Origin: Charina bottae
Taxonomy: Eukaryota; Chordata; Lepidosauria; Squamata; Charinaidae
DNA length: 64,000 nucleotides
NCBI GenBank assembly: GCA_023362775.1
Contig: JALMGJ010000012.1
Location: 21,658,001-21,722,000, forward strand
Direction of reading: 5' to 3'
The notes beneath the pieces are model-generated. The model searched no databases, was not told the origin of the DNA, and was given only the letters and a program-made list of their open reading frames with translations. Within the stretch, counting starts at the first letter, position 1. Each line of letters opens with the position of its first letter. Positions 58,585 to 64,000 of this stretch are shown one piece after another. The position numbers were made by a program, and so were the translations under genes.

Positions 58585-59915
58585 CTATTGTGTTCATAAC
58601 TCTTTAACTATAAATAAGTCTAAATCTAAAGTGATGGTTTTTGGTAAAAGAAAAAGGATGAAATATAAATGGCAAATAAATGGGGAGCCTATAGAACAAG
58701 TGAATTCTTTCACTTACCTAGGAGTGGTTTTTACTGATACTGGAGCCTGGGACAATCATTTCAGAAGGACCGCAGGGAGGGCTGAGGTCTGTGCCAAAAG
58801 GCTATCTAAACTGTATAATTATAAATATCCCGGCACTTTGACCCCTATTCTGAAAGTATTTAGAGCAAAAATTGTCCCAATGTTGACTTATGGTGCGGAA
58901 GTGTGGGGTCTTACAAATTCTGCTGCACTTGAATATGTTCAAACCCGCTTTTTAAGAAGTATACTGGGAGTTGATAAAAATACGTCAGCACCCGCAATTA
59001 GAGCAGAAACAGGTATCCACTCTATACATAGCCAGACAGTATCAAAGGTCTTTTCTTACTGGCAGAAGGTCCATTCAATGGACCATGATAGGCTTCCCAA
59101 ATTATGCCTACTTGAACAAATGAGTTTGGATTTTACCACATCCTGGTTAAAACATCTCACTAAAGTTATTACACAATATGGATTTTCCATTCAACAGGTA
59201 CTCATAACTGAACCGCAGGCAAAAGATATTTTTAAACAGCGAGCCCTGGATATCAGTGCCCAATTGGACATGGAGACATTGGCAAAAAATGGTTCATTAA
59301 AATGGTTAGCTAAGAATAAAACTATTTTTAAATTTGAAAAATACCTGTCGATGAGTCTAACACAAAATCTGAGAAGGGCCTATTCCAGGGCTAGGTTTGA
59401 ATTGTTGGACTCTATGGTTAAATATGGACGTTTTCATCATTTGCCATATGATGAGAGGACTTGTGTATGTGGGGACCCAGCCATAGAAGATATTGCCCAT
59501 GTTTTGTTCGACTGCAAATTATATGATTCACTTAGGATTAAATTCCTGTCTCCTTTGTTAGAAAGAACAGCACACTGGGATTCTAATCACAGATTATCTT
59601 ATTTTCTTTCGGGCTCAAATACTTTTATTGCGAATAGGACTGCCAAGTTTGTAGACAAGGCAGTTCACCAGAGAGCCCATTATATGGAAAAGATTGGAGT
59701 GCCATGTAGGGGTGATGAACTCATTTGAATTCTGATTAGATATACATGTATTGTATTTATTATTATTTCAGGTTATTCAATTATCTTATTTCCTATTTTG
59801 GTGTATTTTTATCAATTTTATCAGTTAAATTGAATTGTATTGTATTCTTGTTATCTTATTTTATCTTTGATATGGTCGTAAGACTAATCAATAAAGTTGT
59901 TGCTTGCTTGCTTCT
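58585..59915 (+). mobile_element. 5'-truncated non-LTR retrotransposon, same clade as 13.5-15.9 kb
   Basis: Begins in the RT after motif C, continues to a C-terminal C-x-C-x9-H-x4-C motif, and ends with an AT-rich 3' UTR and tail (gttgcttgcttgctt repeats after aataaag). The 3' tail differs from the gaattgaattg tail of the 13.5-kb copy, so these are two subfamilies. Confidence 0.8.
58588..59728 (+). pseudogene. LINE ORF2 C-terminal part (RT thumb and Cys/His region), fused upstream to antisense Penelope
   Basis: About 380 codons remain: YCVHNSLTINKSKSKVMVFG, GEPIEQVNSFTYLGVVFTDT, GAEVWGLTNSAALEYVQTRF, and the Cys/His motif CVCGDPAIEDIAHVLFDC, ending RGDELI and TGA. The open frame extends back to an ATG at 58475 only because the antisense Penelope fragment happens to be open (MSMKVLSHPGGTVCGLNH). 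That fusion joins two elements by chance. The RT catalytic motifs are absent. Confidence 0.85.
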
Positions 59916-63293
<3,378 letters not shown>

Positions 63294-63732
63294 CAGGTAG
63301 TCCTTGTTTACCAACCATTCGTTCAGCGACCGTTCAAAGTTATGACGGACCTGCATAAGGAGACCTGCGACTGGTCCTCGAAGTCGCAGCTGTCGCAGCA
63401 TCCCTGTGGTCATGTGATCGCAATTCAGGCACTTGGCAACTGGTGTGCATTTATGATTATCACAGTGTCCTGCTGTCACGTGATCGCCACATGCGACCTT
63501 CACAGCAGCTTCCGACAAGCAAAGTCAATGAGGAAGCCGGCAGGAAGTTGCAAGTCACGGTCACATGACATTGTGCTTAACAACCTGCAGTAAGTTGCTT
63601 CACGACTGCAGCCAGAACTGACAAACTGCTGTCGTAAGTCAGGCGTGTTCACATGATTTTTCACTTTACGACCATGTTCCTTAGTGATGGAGTTGCCGGT
63701 CCCAATTGCAGTTGGTAAGTGAGGTCTACCTG
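63294..63732. mobile_element. Mariner/Tigger-type MITE
   Basis: Inverted ends CAGGTAGTCCTTG and GAGGTCTACCTG with TA on both sides (63292-63293 and 63733-63734). The body is built of gtcacgtgatcgc, cttgcaaccg- and ttacgacc-like motifs, and the left and right halves are loosely complementary. Same family as the nested unit at 30927-32208. Non-coding. Confidence 0.85.
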
Positions 63733-63734
63733 TA

Positions 63735-64000
63735 TTTGGTTTTACAAAGTTTACTGTCAACAAAATGGGCAAAGCATCAGTTTACCCAATCAGTTAACAG
63801 TTTAAATAGGACTGGAAACTATTAAACATAAAACATCTGCCTTTTAGCTGGTTCACTGCTGTTCTATATCAACATGCATATTACAAATACTAACCTTTCT
63901 GAGGCAGTGTATAAAATAAATGGCAAACTGAGTTAAAAATGCCACTTGCTGTTTTAAGGGAAAGACACATTTCTTTCCCTTAATTTTCTGTTTTAAAACT
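63735..64000. other. WDR7 intron segment
   Basis: Nothing recognised up to the window edge. Confidence 0.5.

Noticed and set aside
58475..59728. Genuine 417-codon fusion gene
   Set aside because: The first 37 or so codons are antisense Penelope repeat and the rest a 5'-truncated LINE; the frame continues across by chance.

Overview
The window is vertebrate nuclear DNA, most likely from a squamate reptile (lizard or snake). Lineage is inferred from the repeats: BovB (RTE-clade) LINEs, tRNA-derived SINEs whose 3' tail matches the BovB tail, many CR1/L2-type 3' ends (cccagagtc...gatgggcgg...aaataaata), L1 3' ends, Penelope-like elements and hAT/mariner-type MITEs. There is no bacterial gene, CRISPR array or operon.

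The host gene is the 3' part of WDR7 (Rabconnectin-3 beta), on the minus strand. Four consecutive coding exons join in frame with consensus splice sites: 61165-61048, 58315-58166, 55815-55733 and 33339-33240. The intron between the last two is about 22.4 kb. Everything left of 33240 appears to be the next WDR7 intron or sequence downstream of it; no further exon was recognised there.

Almost all the rest is transposable-element sequence at various ages. From left to right: 1-13 kb, sparse old fragments and microsatellites. 13.5-15.9 kb, a decayed non-LTR element. 18.8-24 kb, a SINE, a 5'-truncated BovB and a 2.6-kb L1-like non-autonomous element, each with target-site duplications (TSDs). 27.6-29.9 kb, a second BovB with a 771-codon open frame. 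30.4-32.2 kb, MITEs including a four-element nest. 34-35 kb, a decayed Penelope-like element. 36.2-36.8 kb, an L1 3' end. 39.8-40.1 kb, a hAT MITE with a perfect TSD. 40.2-46.0 kb, a Penelope-like element (PLE) inverted dimer. 46-54.9 kb, a tandemly expanded SINE, a solo LTR, an L2 LINE, L1 and RTE ends, a SINE and microsatellites. 56-58 kb, an old CR1/L3 copy interrupted by a composite SINE. 58.5-59.9 kb, a head-to-head Penelope/LINE chimera. 63.3-63.7 kb, a second mariner-type MITE.

The most notable structure is the Penelope-like dimer at 40188-46040. Two nearly identical copies lie 5'-to-5', share one 13-bp target duplication, and split one host SINE. One copy has an uninterrupted 849-codon ORF with reverse transcriptase motifs and a GIY-YIG endonuclease. 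Its terminal repeats carry a hammerhead-ribozyme-like motif, and the 5' ends of two Penelope insertions in the window fall at or within that motif.
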